Positions 45,093 to 57,464 of a DNA stretch of 64,000 bases are shown one piece after another. This DNA comes from Cladobotryum mycophilum (taxonomy: Eukaryota; Ascomycota; Sordariomycetes; Hypocreales; Hypocreaceae): contig JAVFKD010000002.1 of NCBI GenBank assembly GCA_036429605.1, positions 2,294,001 to 2,358,000 of the forward strand, in the 5' to 3' direction. Every line of letters begins with the position of its first letter. The first letter of the stretch is position 1. The notes below the pieces were generated by a model. The model saw only the letters and a program-made list of their open reading frames with translations. It was not told the origin of the DNA and searched no databases. Both the position numbers and the translations under genes were made by a program.

Positions 45093-48060
45093 ACCTCTCT
45101 TCCTCTTTCTTTTTCTTTTCTTTTGTTAAACGAATGAATTCCTTCACTCACTTAAGCTCAAGGGGGCATTCTCATTTACAGTGGGGTGGAAAAACTCAAG
45201 GATATGAGGAGCGGAGTTTGGTCATGGACGGGCTCCTGATGATACGGGCAAAGGGTCTTTTTTTTTTTTTTTTTTTTGGCATTGGGACATTGGTTGGTTG
45301 CTGGACTCGGATTGATTTGGTTTGTCGTTGGCGCAAGGACATGGATGGTATACCCCGTCGTTAGTTAGACAGCATAGCGACTGGCCTGTTTTTGTTTTTA
45401 GAGGAGCATGTGGGGGTTATATGTAAGGTTCTAGGTAGCTGTAATAAAACTGAGGTAGGAGATTTTGTGTCTGTTTATAAACCCGATGTATCCTCTATTG
45501 TGATGGGGATGTTAAAGATTTACCCATCTGATGACTTGGTCTTTCCTGAAATAGCTTTAATTGCTTTGGGTAGCAGTACGAGGTGCCTACTAGGTGCATA
45601 GTAGTGTCTATGATGCAGGCAGGTAGAAAGTGTATTCTCTGCAGTTGAAGAAATTACAGCATGCACCTCTTAGTAAGCCTCCCTCCTAGGGGTTTATCGT
45701 GCTCTAGGGGATGGTATGCCACGTTTTAGCGTATGCAGATGCGAGTGAGCGTTCCGGGTTGTATCATGCGCCTAATTGAATGAGAACTGTCTTCTATATC
45801 GCATCCAAAAAAGAAGCTTAAGAGACGTGACTCACAAAGCCTTGCAATCACACAATCATAGCGTAGAGGTGGTGATTGAGAGTTGCCCCGCGCAAATTCA
45901 GTGATTCAATGCCCTGCCCTGCCCTGCCCTGCCAAGCAGCAGGTAATTAACTTACTTGGCAACAGGCACAGGGCCTTGGAAGTTTCTTTCTTTCTTTCTT
46001 TCTTTGGGAACCCCTAGCCCTTGTCCTGTCTCCCGTGCGCCGTCCCTGTTGGGTTCTCTCCCTTGGTGCAGAGAAGGGTGAAGATTCGAGCCTAAGCTTT
46101 CGGAGACGAGTCAGTTAGCTAGTTTGTTTGTTTGTCTTGGTCATGCGCTTCGAATGAACTATAGCGGTTGTGCCACAAAGGGTAAATAAATAGTAAGGAA
46201 GACTCAATAGAGGTGGCTTCGACTTAATGTTAGCATAATGCGCGGAGCAGATTAAGGCTTGGTGTTGACATGCGCATTGTGTTTTTGTTTCATGGGTGAC
46301 AGACAAGGTTACGTCTTTATTTTAGGTGGTGGGTGATGGAGACGTGGATTGAGACCATGCCATGGATGTCCAACTCCCGCCAACGGGATCTCCGTAGGTG
46401 CTGGGTAAGTAGCTGGTACTTTGGGGGAGATCCCGGTAGGTACTGGATCCCTCCGTACACACTTGTAGAAAAAGGCATCTATCTCTTATCTCGCCGTGAT
46501 GAAAAGGTCAAACACGAAATGATTGCGAATCTCTGATTATAATCAAAATAGATTAAAACAAAAAGAATAATCAGTGATTGATTGACGTCCCCAAGTGTTG
46601 CAGAGGATGTCGCTCCCCAGCGCCACGGGCTCTGTTTGGCGCTGGCTTGCTTGGCTGGTCCCAGGCTGTTGGGTTCCATAGCCCTGCCAGCTGGCGCAAT
46701 CGAGTGGGCAATTCTGGCGTTGCCAATCTACTGGGTATTCTTCCCAGGGCATCTGGAACCTTGGAAGCAAAGAAATTCCCGCCATTTTCTAGATTTTCTA
46801 GGGGAACCTTGAAGAGCTGATGGCGCTGATACAGCCTAGAACGACGTGGCTTTGGGATCTCCTCCTCTTCCCCCCTGTACTAAAGAACTTGCAGTCCCTT
46901 TTTGATGTGACTTGTGCGTTTAGATTGTTTCTGTACCTGGTACTGGCGTGGACGGGGCGCCCTACTGAAAAGCTAACAGAGCTGCCCACCCCAAGCCATG
47001 CTTTCTCGGCTCGACCCCAGACAACGAGATACGGGAGTGGGAGTGGGAGGAGTGGGAGTGTAACCAAGCCAGACCTGGCACCAGTGTCAATCCTGTGCCA
47101 ATTCTGTTCCTGGACTGGCTTGTCCTGTTTCTGTTACCTTACCTTACCATCTTGACCTTACGGCTTACTTGCAAGCAAGGTGAGCGATAGAGGGAGACAG
47201 AGAGGGAGACTATTGCTTCGTCGACTTCGTGAGTGAGCGAATCTCGCACCCATCATTATACCCATTTGGAGGTTTGGAGAGGCCATACCTTATTTCTCAC
47301 CATAAATCTTCTTGCATACCATACAAATCTCCAAGCAAGCAAGCAAGCAACCCAGCCCAGCCCAGGGCGCTCAAGCATCAGCACCAAGCACCAAGCACCA
47401 CACACCAACACACCCGTGCCGGCGTCCGTATCCACGTCCCGCTTTCGCAGGGCCAAATTCGCCGCACCGCCTTGACGTTTCGGCCGCATCGTCGCGCTTT
47501 CGCAGAGTCGCCAGCAAAATAGGTCATCGATCGGTTTGTCGACGAGGGCGAGTTGGAAAGTGAGAGAGCTCTGAGCTCGACTCAATAGGCGATTGTGCTA
47601 TTATCTGTTGGTATTGATTGCATTTTGCTCCAGCTTAAGCAACCCATTGGCATTGTTCCTCCCCTGTCTGTTTGTCTTCTCTTTCTCTCCTTCTCTCTTT
47701 TAACCTTTCTGCCTTCCATCTTCCATCTCCCATCTTCCATCGCTACTACCTCGACTACCTCTACCACACTCACTCAACCCACCACCACCACCACCACCAC
47801 CACTTGTAACTTTTTTTTGTACCTGCACAAAAGGTACAGAAGGTACATACCCCAAAGTACCCTGTCTTGCATCTCCACCACAGACATCACCATCATCTCA
47901 CTATCTCACTCCATCACGACCTCCACCCATACATACACCCATACGTTGTCGCGCGCTACGTCGCCGCATACTGCTCCCACCAAACATCGCTCGCTTCTCA
48001 CCATCTCGGCCGCGCTTCGCCGCTCCAGTCGTGCCACCGGCATGATCACGCCCAATCACC
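45093..48060. other. 3-kb intergenic region, no gene seen
   Basis: It holds a T20 tract (45258..45277), CCCTG units (45911-45933), CTTT units (45981-46003), CAAG units (47331-47349) and a CCA run (47779-47803). The last 450 bases are C/T-rich leader of the next gene. Open frames are short and occur equally on both strands. Confidence 0.5.
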
Positions 48061-50501
48061 ATGGAAGCTGCGGCGAAGACGGTCGAGCTGCTGACCCAGC
48101 GCATCCTACCCGAAAAGCCACATCACCTATCCTTTGATGAAGAGTGGCGGTACTCTCCCTCCAATGAGGCCAAGACCTTTGAAGAATGGAACCACCCCCG
48201 TCTGCAGTACCTGACACTCGTCTCTGAAGCCGATCGCGGTGTTCTCCTCACCAGATCCGACTACGATATGCGAGAGGAGGTCAAGCCCGCCCCACGCGAC
48301 GTCAACGCGCTCGCCAAGGGGAATTCTGAAAAGAAGAAACTGTCGCTGAGCGACTACAGGAACAAGAAAACCGTAACCACGTCAACATCCCCACCAGAAC
48401 CCTCCGTCGCCAGAAAGAGGGACTCCGAACGCGCCTCCAATCCCCATTCAGCGCCCTCGTCAGATTCGAGATCCACTTCAGAACACAAATCCGCCTCCGA
48501 TGCGAGGAAATCGGATCGGTCCAAGGCTCGGGAATCAGACCCGTCCGTCGACGGCAAACAGCGACAGGCCCGCGACCTCACCCTCGACATGAGGTATGCA
48601 CCACCGAACGCAATGCCTCTGTCGGTCATTGACTATAAACATTCTAGGACACCGACAGTGACTGACTTGCCTGATTCTAGATTACCACCTAAACCTCCAC
48701 CTAAGCACCCCCTTCCCCCGCGACCACCTTCACCTGGTACCAGAAAGCGCGTAGCCGACACCGACGAGGAGTCGCGACCACAGAAGCGATCTAAGCCTGA
48801 CAGTGGCCGATCCGGAGACGACAGGTCGCAACAGCCCCGCGACGACGCGCAACGACGTAAAGACCGAGCTCCCCACGGTTCCTCTAGAGATGCGCCATCG
48901 CATAGAGAGGATAGGTCAAACCATGCTTCCTCCTCCGCACTCACAAATGGTAGGGCTGCGCTCAAGAATGCTACGGGCTCAACTCGCACTGTCTCACCGG
49001 CAGGCCGCTCACGAGGTGACTCTGTGAATGGTACAAGGTCTGGCAACACACGGTCTACCCCGACGAAGCAGGATGCACACAAACCATATGTGCCGCCTTT
49101 GCTATCACCGCTACATCTGAGCTTTGAGGACCGTGAAGATGATCTATCTTCTACGAAACCAGAAAAGAAGAGGCGCGACGAATATCGAGATGGCCCTAGA
49201 TCCCCGAGGCATAAGAAGCTGGAGCCCCTCCGCCCATTAATAAAAGGCAAAGGTCTCCCTCTAGGATACCGCCGTTATTATCCCCTACGTTACCACCCAT
49301 CGTAGAAGCGGCATTACAGTTGAGAAAGAAGGCATCTCTCGAGTCACTCGATGGAAAAATCAAGGAAGAAAAGGAGTCGCCTATTAAGAAGAAGAAACCT
49401 CCGGCAGATTATACCGACGACGATGAGCCCCTTCAAAAGTCCCTGCGCAGGACTTTTGTAGTCACTCTAAAAATTCCCAAGAGGTTAAAGTCCAACTTCA
49501 AACGAATGATGAACTTGTCAACCTCACGAAAGGAAGTACCAGCTCAAAGCCAGGAGCGTGCCACTACGGAAGAACCCCAAAACCCTCCTCAAGCAAGGAA
49601 ACGACCTGTTGCTTCGACGGATGCAGCATCAGATACAACAGCTCTCAAGAAGCCTCGGGCTCCTGATAATTCCGGTTCTACACGACCACCCGCACCTTCA
49701 ACACCTTCCAAGAAGGGCCCAACAGCTATGTCGCGCGTGAGCTCCAGTAATTCGCTGGCACAGACACCTGGCGAAATGATAAATGCGACACCATCAGCTT
49801 CAACGGCAGTAGATCGCCGGCCCAACGGACAGGATACCCTGAAACCAGAGCAAGGGGCCGCGATTTTGCGGGATAAGGAGCAGAAGTTTAACGTTCTGGG
49901 ACGGAAGTTGAAACATGACGCCGATATGATGATGAAGGGAGGACGACGAAGCCCGAATGCAAACGGACGGAGCCGCGAGGCAAACCCAAGACTGGGCTTT
50001 GTCCTCAGCGTAGAGAGTTTGCTTGCATTCATGGGCGGATTCCATGCGCAAAATCTCTTTCGTTCAATGTGCAACAAGAAATGCGACCCAACCGGATGGG
50101 CCAGTCTGTTCCCCTTTATCGATTTCCTACAAAAGGAAATTCGACGGCAAGAACCATCACGCCGTTATCTACCCTTGTACTCACTGCTACTGCTTCTTCA
50201 CGGCGCTGCCATTGACGAACTTATCAAATGTTATTTGACGTTGGAAAACCCTAGCGCTGCAGTAAGGCTTGAAGATATTCTCAAGTACGAACGGATGCGG
50301 ATGAAGGTGTGGCCGCAAATCCGCGATACCAACGACATGATTGACAAGCCTGATCTTCGCATTGATGTCACTCCGTGGGCAACACTTGATGAGATTACAT
50401 CTTCGTCTATTCGCATCTTGCGACGTTGGTGTGCCAATGAGGAGGTTGTTTGGTCGCCAAATGACATTCTGAGGGAGCCTGTAGCTCTCAAGAGCGGCTA
50501 G
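48061..50501 (+). CDS. Large disordered protein with conserved helical C-terminal domain
   Basis: As written there are two frames, 48061..49305 and 49320..50501, overlapping in register except for one base. One extra C in the run 49225..49228 joins them into 813 residues, and the joined junction reads PRHKKLEPPPPINKRQRS. The N-terminus has a compact block (LSFDEEWRYSPSNEAKTFEEW, then LVSEADRGVLLTRSDYDM). The middle is Ser/Arg/Pro-rich with many basic clusters. The C-terminal 200 residues look folded and helical (LGFVLSVESLLAFMGGFHAQ, YLPLYSLLLLLHGAAIDELI, ILRRWCANEEVVW). I do not recognise it. One testable guess is a fungal relative of the Ell-binding AFF/Ebp1 elongation factors, based only on overall layout. 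Confidence 0.7.
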
Positions 50502-51944
50502 ACATTGACACACAACTACGGCAAAGAGGGAGAATAGTCTTTGAGGACGTTGCCATTCTCCTCCATTCACTACACTGTCACAAGATGACGAAGCCTTGAC
50601 GGACACATTATTACGACAGACTTGTTCCAAGACTACTCGATACCATTTATTATCCTACAGCAGAGCAGACGCAAAAAGGGCGGGCTTGAGAATTTTATTT
50701 TACATTTACTGGCTTAGGCGTTGGGTGACGAAACATGAACTGGCTTTTCTTTATCTATTTGTTGCTTTACTATCCTGGCGCACGTTACATGTGCTGCCCC
50801 CTAGTCTTCCATCCAAAAGACATCCGACGAGTAGCAGGGGGAATATCAGCTTTGAGGGAGAGGGGCGGGGGCGAGAGTTGGTGAAAGGGGGGCGACGATT
50901 GTTGATTAGCAATCCTGAAACTCCTAAACGCTGTTTGGAGCGTCGTTATGCTGTTGTCAAGTTTTTGGATGTTCTTTTGCTGCTTTCCATGTACCATGAT
51001 ATCCATATCCCTCTTCGAGCTTACTCCTTTTTTTCTTTCCTCTTTTTCTTGTTTCTCTTGTTTCTTTTTTTTTTAACCGGCATTCGCAATTTAGAAGCCG
51101 GATGGATTTATTTGTTTCAAAGCAGCAGCGTCATCATCAAAATTAAGGACAGGGAAAGATGGTATATGTATGTGTGTGTGTGAGAGAGAGGAAGAGCGTA
51201 AACAGTAGCGATTATGTACGCACTGTTGTAAGATTTCAAAAGGGTATTTTTTTTATTATTTTTCATTTTGCTGAGGTCCGGTCAACGTCCAGGGGGGGGG
51301 GAAGTCGTGTAACAGTTTTTTTTAGTCGAGGTGATTGAACTGCATTGAAGGAGGAGAGGAGTCAAAAGACCGGACGCGTGCATTGTCACGATGTCGCAAA
51401 AAAGGGGGAGAGGGTTGAATATATATATATATACCACTGTTATATGATGACTGGGAGATAATCAAGAGCCCTTGGAGGGGCCTTCAGATGAATTAAGAGA
51501 TCAATTTACGACGAGATTTAGTCATTGCAGGTGTCACTTTCTTATTATAAAGCCATTCATGATGAATAAAACTAGCAAAGATGATAACTGAATGTTGAAG
51601 TGATCCCTTAACAGTTGGGCCGTGGGGGATGAACATTGGGGCGGAATTGGTAGTATTTTTTTACGTGGCTATTAGACTATTTAACTAACTTCATTCCGTA
51701 CAAGCCGACGAAGCAGTGAGCCATCAACTATGTTCGCATTGCCAATCCCTGAAGGATATTATTTGCCTTCCAAAGGTCCATTTTTCTGTTCTCTTTCACA
51801 AATGGAATACCTACGGGGTGGGGTGGTGGCCTCTCCGTGGTTATCGCGCGACGGCTGATCCTTTGTTGTTTTTTACTTTTTTATTAGTGAGCTAGCTAGC
51901 GACCTTGACTCGAGTGAAGTAATAGTCACAAGACTATACTTTGC
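50502..51944. other. Convergent 3' flanks, no gene seen
   Basis: The 1.44 kb between the stop codons of the previous gene and GAPDH contain T-rich tracts (51027-51075), an (AT) run near 51420-51434 and a G10 run near 51291. The GAPDH-proximal part is probably its 3' untranslated region. Confidence 0.5.
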
Positions 51945-53401
51945 TTAAGCCTTGGAAGCATCGACAGTGGCGACGTGCTTGATGAGCTCGACAACACGGC
52001 GAGAGTAACCCCACTCGTTGTCGTACCAGGAGACGAGCTTGACGAAGTTCTCGTTGAGAGAGATACCGGCCTGGGCATCGAAGATGGAGGAGTGGGTGTT
52101 GCCGTTCATGTCGCTGGAGACAACATCGTCCTCAGTGTAGGCGAGGATTCCTAGATGACACAGGTCAGTCAGTGATTACTATGCATGTTGGGAACTTGAT
52201 TATTTCATACCCTTGAGGTCACCGTTGGCAGCATCCTTGATGGTCTGCTTGATGTCATCGTAAGAAGCACCCTTCTCGAGACGGACAGTCAAGTCAACAA
52301 CGGAGACGTTGGCGGTGGGGACACGCATGGACATGCCGGTGAGCTTGCCGTTGAGCTCGGGGATGACCTTGCCGACAGCCTTGGCGGCACCAGTGCTGCT
52401 GGGGATGATGTTCTGGGCAGCACCACGGCCACCACGCCAGTCCTTGCCGGAGGGACCGTCGACGGTCTTCTGGGTGGCAGTGTAGGAGTGGACGGTGGTC
52501 ATGAGACCCTCAACGATGCCGTACTTGTCGTTGATGACCTTGGCAAGAGGAGCCAGGCAGTTGGTGGTGCAAGAAGCGTTGGAGAGGACGTTGGCGCTGC
52601 CGTCGTAGGACTTCTCGTTGACGCCCATCACGTACATGGGGGCATCGGCAGAGGGGGCAGAGATGATGACCTTCTTGGCACCGCCCTTGAGATGGGCGCT
52701 GGCCTTGTCGATGGTGGTGAAGACACCGGTGGACTCAACGACGTAGTCGGCGCCAGTCTCGCTCCACTTGATGTTGGCGGGATCACGCTCAGCGTAGAAG
52801 CGGATCTTCTTGCCGTTGACAACGAGGTCATTGCCATCGACCTCGATGGTGCCCTTGAAGAGACCGTGGGAAGAGTCATATCGGAGCATGTAAGCCTGGG
52901 ATGGAAGGTTAGCAGCTGTATCTATGTATGAGTTGTGCTTGATGAAGCCTTCATTGTGATGGCAGAAGTGAATGGAATTGGCGTGTCAAAAATGCATCAA
53001 TTCCTCGTTGGGCATGAGATATCATAACTATAAGAGAGAGAGAGAGACGGGTGCATCGTGATGTTTGGATGCACTCGCTCGTCCTCTGACAAGGGAATGA
53101 TATCATCGAGGGGCTGTTTCTGTTGGGCGTGTAGAGATGCGGGGCCAAAGCAGAGATGAATGGCTGATTTCAATTTTTTCTCGTCGTTGAGGGGCGCGCG
53201 CGTTGAGGAGGGGCAAGTGTGTGTAGCAAAGAGGGGTCGAGGGGCGGCGCGTTTGTGGTGGTGCAGACTTACAGCGTACTTGGTCTCGATGAAGGGGTCG
53301 TTGACGGCGACAACCTCGATCTCGGGGACCTCGACAGCGTTTCGGAAGACGATACGACCAATTCGGCCGAAACCGTTGATGCCGACCTTGATGGGAGCCA
53401 T
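51945..53401 (-). CDS. GPD1: Glyceraldehyde-3-phosphate dehydrogenase
   Basis: This enzyme oxidises glyceraldehyde-3-phosphate to 1,3-bisphosphoglycerate with NAD in glycolysis. Exons are 53273..53401, 52211..52895 and 51945..52150, for 339 residues, the usual length. The NAD-binding start is KVGINGFGRIGRIVFRN. The catalytic Cys is about residue 152 in SNASCTTNC, and the phosphate/His region is SYTATQKTVDGPSGKDW. The end is WYDNEWGYSRRVVELIKHV. The first intron (377 nt) is unusually long, as seen in GAPDH genes of related fungi. Codon choice is strongly biased to C-ending codons, as expected for a very highly expressed gene. The long antisense open frame across exon 2 is a product of that bias. 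Confidence 0.98.
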
Positions 53402-55498
53402 TTTGAATGCTTGTCTGACTGTGAGGAAAAGATTATGGTAAGCTTGTGAAGGTAGAGAAAAAACGAGGGGCAGAGAGAGAGAGAGAGAGAGCTCTAAAAA
53501 AAATCTGATGATGCGAGGTATAGGCGGGGTAGCTGGGAGCTGGTGGCAGAGGAGCTCTCTCTCTCTCTCTATCAACAGCAACAAAACAAGAGATATAGAA
53601 TAGGTCAGGTAGATAGTAGGTAACCAGATAATATATACATACCTTGTGGAATAAAGTAAAAAGGGAACAGGATAATTCTCTTTTGATTCAAGAGAACTGT
53701 AGGTAAAAAGGTTGTGTGTGTGATTGTTATGGAGGAAGAGAAGAGGAAGAAGAGGAAGAGGAAGAAGGGAAAAGGAAAGAAAGTCAAGAGGAGGAAAGAC
53801 GAAAGATTAATATTACATCCATTACGACTGCGTGATGCGGCATCGGATCCGTGAGGGACATTTTCAGGTTCAGTGGAATAATAGTTGGTTGTCCAAGGAG
53901 CCACCAAGGCTCTTTTGGCTCTGTAAGCACCAACCACTCCAGCGATAACAGTGGAAGCGGTAGTGGCAGTATCAGTGGTGACCACCATCACGGCAGCCCT
54001 GGAAGAGGAAGAACCTGGAAGGAGTCAGTCCGTCCTAGATCCATCATTAGTGGGTAGCTCTCCCTGAAGCAGCGGCGGTTGCCGGGGTTGGCCTTGAGCA
54101 AGATGAACCTGCTACCTATAGTGCTACCTATGCTAGAACCATCCAATCCATGGGTTTCCAATCTGCACCATGTTGGGCCAAGCTACCTATCAAGGCCCCA
54201 TCGCTCGCCAAGAACAGGCCATCCTAGAGAGCATAAAAAGAGCGAAAAGAAAACAAGACCATCATCCGAACTAGACCCCAAAACGTTCGACTCTATTTTG
54301 CGCCTTTTTACGGAACCGGCGGGGGGAGGGGGGGAGTGCAGAGTGGGAGGCCAAATTTCGCCTCAACCATTCTCAAACGTTACCACCCACCGTCCAGTTC
54401 ATCCAATTGACCAGGAAGAGAGAAGAAGTGAGTGAGTGAGTTAAATATTTGTTGACATGCAAGGTACTTCCGAGCGTCATGTTTCGGCCCCTTCTCTTCG
54501 GCGAAATACCCAAGTACCACCGGAGTAGTTGCGGAGGAAGAGGGGGAGGGAGAGAACGCCTCCCCTCCATTGATATGATGCGCCATCATCACGCACCACC
54601 ACGCACCACCATCATCATGATCCAGAATGGAATAATGTGCCGGCGCCGAACGCGCTTCCCCATCACGGACGGCCGATCCTCTCCCAGCCAAGACTTTATG
54701 CTCGTGGTCTTTGCTTGACCGTGGTCTAGGTTTGGGTCTGGGTTACCAATGACTATCTGTTCTTATTTTACGTATTGTAATATCATTTCCTGATAAGAAA
54801 CTATACATATCTACACGGAGGTGGTGTGTGAATCATGTAAATCACTCATTTTCCTTTTTGTGCATACGTTACCTGAGCTCAGGTCAAGTACAAGACAAAG
54901 AAAGGTAAGGCAAGGTAAGGTAAGCTTCGTAATCCACCGTGACATGACACTACTGAGGTCCTTTCTCCTTGCTAGTCAACATATTCCCTCTTTTTTTCTT
55001 CCTCCCTCCATCATCTACATACCAGATTCATTTCACTCCATGTTCAAAACATCAATGATCAAAATCGTGAGCGACAAAGAAACCGACCCGGTTGCAACAT
55101 GTCGTCGTTGTCATTGCGGATCGCCGGAGCAATACGGCCCGTCGGTTTACCGGGCATGGCTGTTCTCAAGATAACTGCATCCCGTTCTCAACCGTCGAAC
55201 CCGATTTGAATCGGAAATCCCAGGAATGTCTTTGAACAATTCTCGCTTCAGAGCCGCAAAACGACCCGAAAGCATGTGCTATTCGTCGGTTGGCTTGGAG
55301 ATTCGCTGATCATCGCACGATTCATGTGCCCGCTTGCCTATGGTGAATCGCCCCCTCATTCCGAGCATATGATCACAAGATTCGTCGCGTGATGGTTACA
55401 TAGCGATATCAAACACTCTGGTCCTGGAGTCTACCAGAATCTAATACGATAGTCAAAGCGACTGGGAATCGACTTCTTCCATGTTTATTCCCCCATAT
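53402..55498. promoter_or_regulatory. GAPDH promoter and LIN1 3' flank
   Basis: It has the composition of a strong fungal promoter: on the minus strand, CT tracts lie upstream of the ATG (GA on plus at 53472-53489) and GA tracts further up (53553-53570). Between them a possible 5'-leader intron, 53569..53642, has donor GTATGT, branch CTGAC and acceptor GATAG. A purine-rich stretch runs 53735-53800. No gene was seen in 53650-55498. Confidence 0.5.
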
Positions 55499-56923
55499 TC
55501 ACGCAAATTCGACAGATGTGACCCATTCGTCTTCGCCTCCGCCAGCCAGCCGAAACTCTACGCCTTGGCCAAAGTACCCAGCATCTTTCCACGCCTTCAT
55601 CGTTGGTGCGTCAAAGGGGCCTTGTTTCGCCCCATCACGCCCATCTGTCCATCTGAATTCCCACATCTTCTTGTTGATCGATAATGATGTTTTACCCTTC
55701 TCCTCTTCTTCTTCTTCCTCTTCAGAAGGCTTTGACTTTGGTTCAACCCAGTCCTCTCCGGTTTCGCGCCGGTACTCCCGAACAAGCAGTTCTCGTTCTT
55801 CATCGTAAATTTCGTCGTGACCACGACTAAGAAGCTTGTCGGCAGCGTCAGTAATGACATCAATTGCCTCCTTGATCTGGGCCTGTTTTGGATCTTCTGG
55901 TGTCTCCTGGTCAACTTCCATGCCTTCAGTGCCCTTGTTCATCTTCTTCAACTTCCACTTGGGTATCTTTTTGGTTTTTGTTTGACCTCTGCCTAGACGC
56001 GCAAGAGCTTCTAGCGGCGTCTCAGCTCTCTCTAGCTTTCGTATTAAAGTTGCAAGTAGATCGGATACTAGGACGCCATCCTCTTGGATGCGCTTTTGTC
56101 GTGCCTCAGCCTCGCGCTTTTCATGTGCGGCTGCCGCCTTCTTCATGTCCTTCTTGCTCAGGCCGGCCAACCAGTTATCGTGCACGGCATTAGGATCGTT
56201 AGCTTTGCGAACGTAGTTGCCGGCCTGGTCGAATTGGCCCTCTTCCATCTCTTCTCTAAGGTGAAAGGCTTCCACCTTGGGCGCATTACGCTTAAGGCCA
56301 CCTGCGCCCACCTCTTCATCTATTCCCTCCTCCTGAATAGCAAGCTCTATATCCTCATCATCATCGCTGCTCTCTTGTTCATCCAGGTGAATACGGCCAC
56401 CGCTGCGGCTTGTCGACTCTTGGCCCTCAATCTGTGCACCATCCAGGAATTGTACGCTCTTCTTCTTCTTGCCTGATTTTGTAAACTCGCCATCCTCCTT
56501 TGCGTCTTGCTTGCCTCCGTCGTCGTCGTTGGCGGCAAACATGTCGTCATCATCGTCATCGTCTGCAGCATTTGTTTGGCCCCCTGCGCTGTCGCCTTTG
56601 GCATTGTAGTTGTCGAGCTGTTCCAAGATGTTGACAGCGCCCTTCTTTCTAGCTCCAGCTCGCGCATTGAAGTTTTCGTTATCTGAATCGCTGTCGTAGC
56701 CGTCGAGGTTTACCGCGCCACGCTTTGTGCTGCTACCACCACCGCCAATCACGTCTGCGTCGAGAACGGCGTCGTCTTCCGCGGCATCTGGTGCTAAGAT
56801 TGAGGGGTTTCGCACGTCAAACTTGACTCGTTTCGTATCTCCATTGTCATCTTCGTTATGATGTGTACGAGCAAACGTCTCGCCGGCACGCTTCGGTCTG
56901 GCTGCAGAGTGCCGTGAAGCCAT
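55499..56923 (-). CDS. LIN1: GYF-domain U5 snRNP-associated protein Lin1/CD2BP2
   Basis: Lin1 (human CD2BP2) binds the U5 snRNP protein Prp6 and helps tri-snRNP assembly. It is a single exon of 474 residues from MASRHSAARPKRAGE; the in-frame extension to 56953 starts with TTG. The N-terminal half is acidic and low-complexity, with a D7 run. Conserved family blocks are RKKGAVNILEQLDNYN, VEAFHLREEMEEGQFDQAGN and YVRKANDPNAVHDNWLAGLS. The GYF domain fills the last 60 residues: MWEFRWTDGRDGAKQGPF, MKAWKDAGYFGQGVEFR, ending EWVTSVEFA. It is divergent from UFD1 with 541 bp between starts. Confidence 0.93.
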   Translation of the reverse strand: MASRHSAARPKRAGETFARTHHNEDDNGDTKRVKFDVRNPSILAPDAAEDDAVLDADVIGGGGSSTKRGAVNLDGYDSDSDNENFNARAGARKKGAVNILEQLDNYNAKGDSAGGQTNAADDDDDDDMFAANDDDGGKQDAKEDGEFTKSGKKKKSVQFLDGAQIEGQESTSRSGGRIHLDEQESSDDDEDIELAIQEEGIDEEVGAGGLKRNAPKVEAFHLREEMEEGQFDQAGNYVRKANDPNAVHDNWLAGLSKKDMKKAAAAHEKREAEARQKRIQEDGVLVSDLLATLIRKLERAETPLEALARLGRGQTKTKKIPKWKLKKMNKGTEGMEVDQETPEDPKQAQIKEAIDVITDAADKLLSRGHDEIYDEERELLVREYRRETGEDWVEPKSKPSEEEEEEEEKGKTSLSINKKMWEFRWTDGRDGAKQGPFDAPTMKAWKDAGYFGQGVEFRLAGGGEDEWVTSVEFA

Positions 56924-57464
56924 ATCTTTGACGATGGGTAGAGCGAACAACAAGCTCTAGTCACACGAGTTTGTGGGGAGATGTTAGAAATATAAAAAAA
57001 TAAAAAATAAAATAAAAAAGAAGAAAAAAGATTGAATAAATTGAATGGACCAGAAAGAGGCTGAAATAATTTGGCTGCCTAGACGTGTGACAATGCCCTT
57101 GGATTTTTGGACGTTTTTATGTAACTTGACATGCATGAAAGATTGAAGTTTCGGCGCCAGTCATCCTCCCTCTCGGTAAGCTGTCAAGGTACCTGCGTCA
57201 TTCGACAGCTGCCTCCACTGTTCGACCCCACGTCTTCCGCCTTTCTATCCTTCTTTACCTTTGAACCTTTAAAACATCACGGTTCACATACAAACTGTTG
57301 CAGAACCCAGAGATTTGATCCGTTTGTCCCGAATTTCGAATTTCGACTGTGCCGTTTCTTTCAGCTCGCTCCGCCTTGCGATCAAGCTCCCTTTACCCAC
57401 AGTCGAGTCGTCCAGCTCAGAGGCCAGATTAGATATACGCGACGTGCCAGCATAAACTATCACC
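56924..57464. promoter_or_regulatory. Divergent promoter LIN1 / UFD1
   Basis: The region is 541 bp long. A/T-rich with an A/AT run at 56990-57035 next to LIN1, and C/T-rich towards UFD1. No motif was assigned. Confidence 0.5.

Noticed and set aside
46543..46820. Overlapping 80-codon frames on both strands
   Set aside because: Open frames on both strands at the same place, with no motif, indicate G/C-rich chance openness.
52488..52931. 147-codon open frame antisense to GAPDH
   Set aside because: It follows from the strong C-ending codon bias of GAPDH exon 2; the product is low-complexity V/G/D-rich with no independent start or splice logic.
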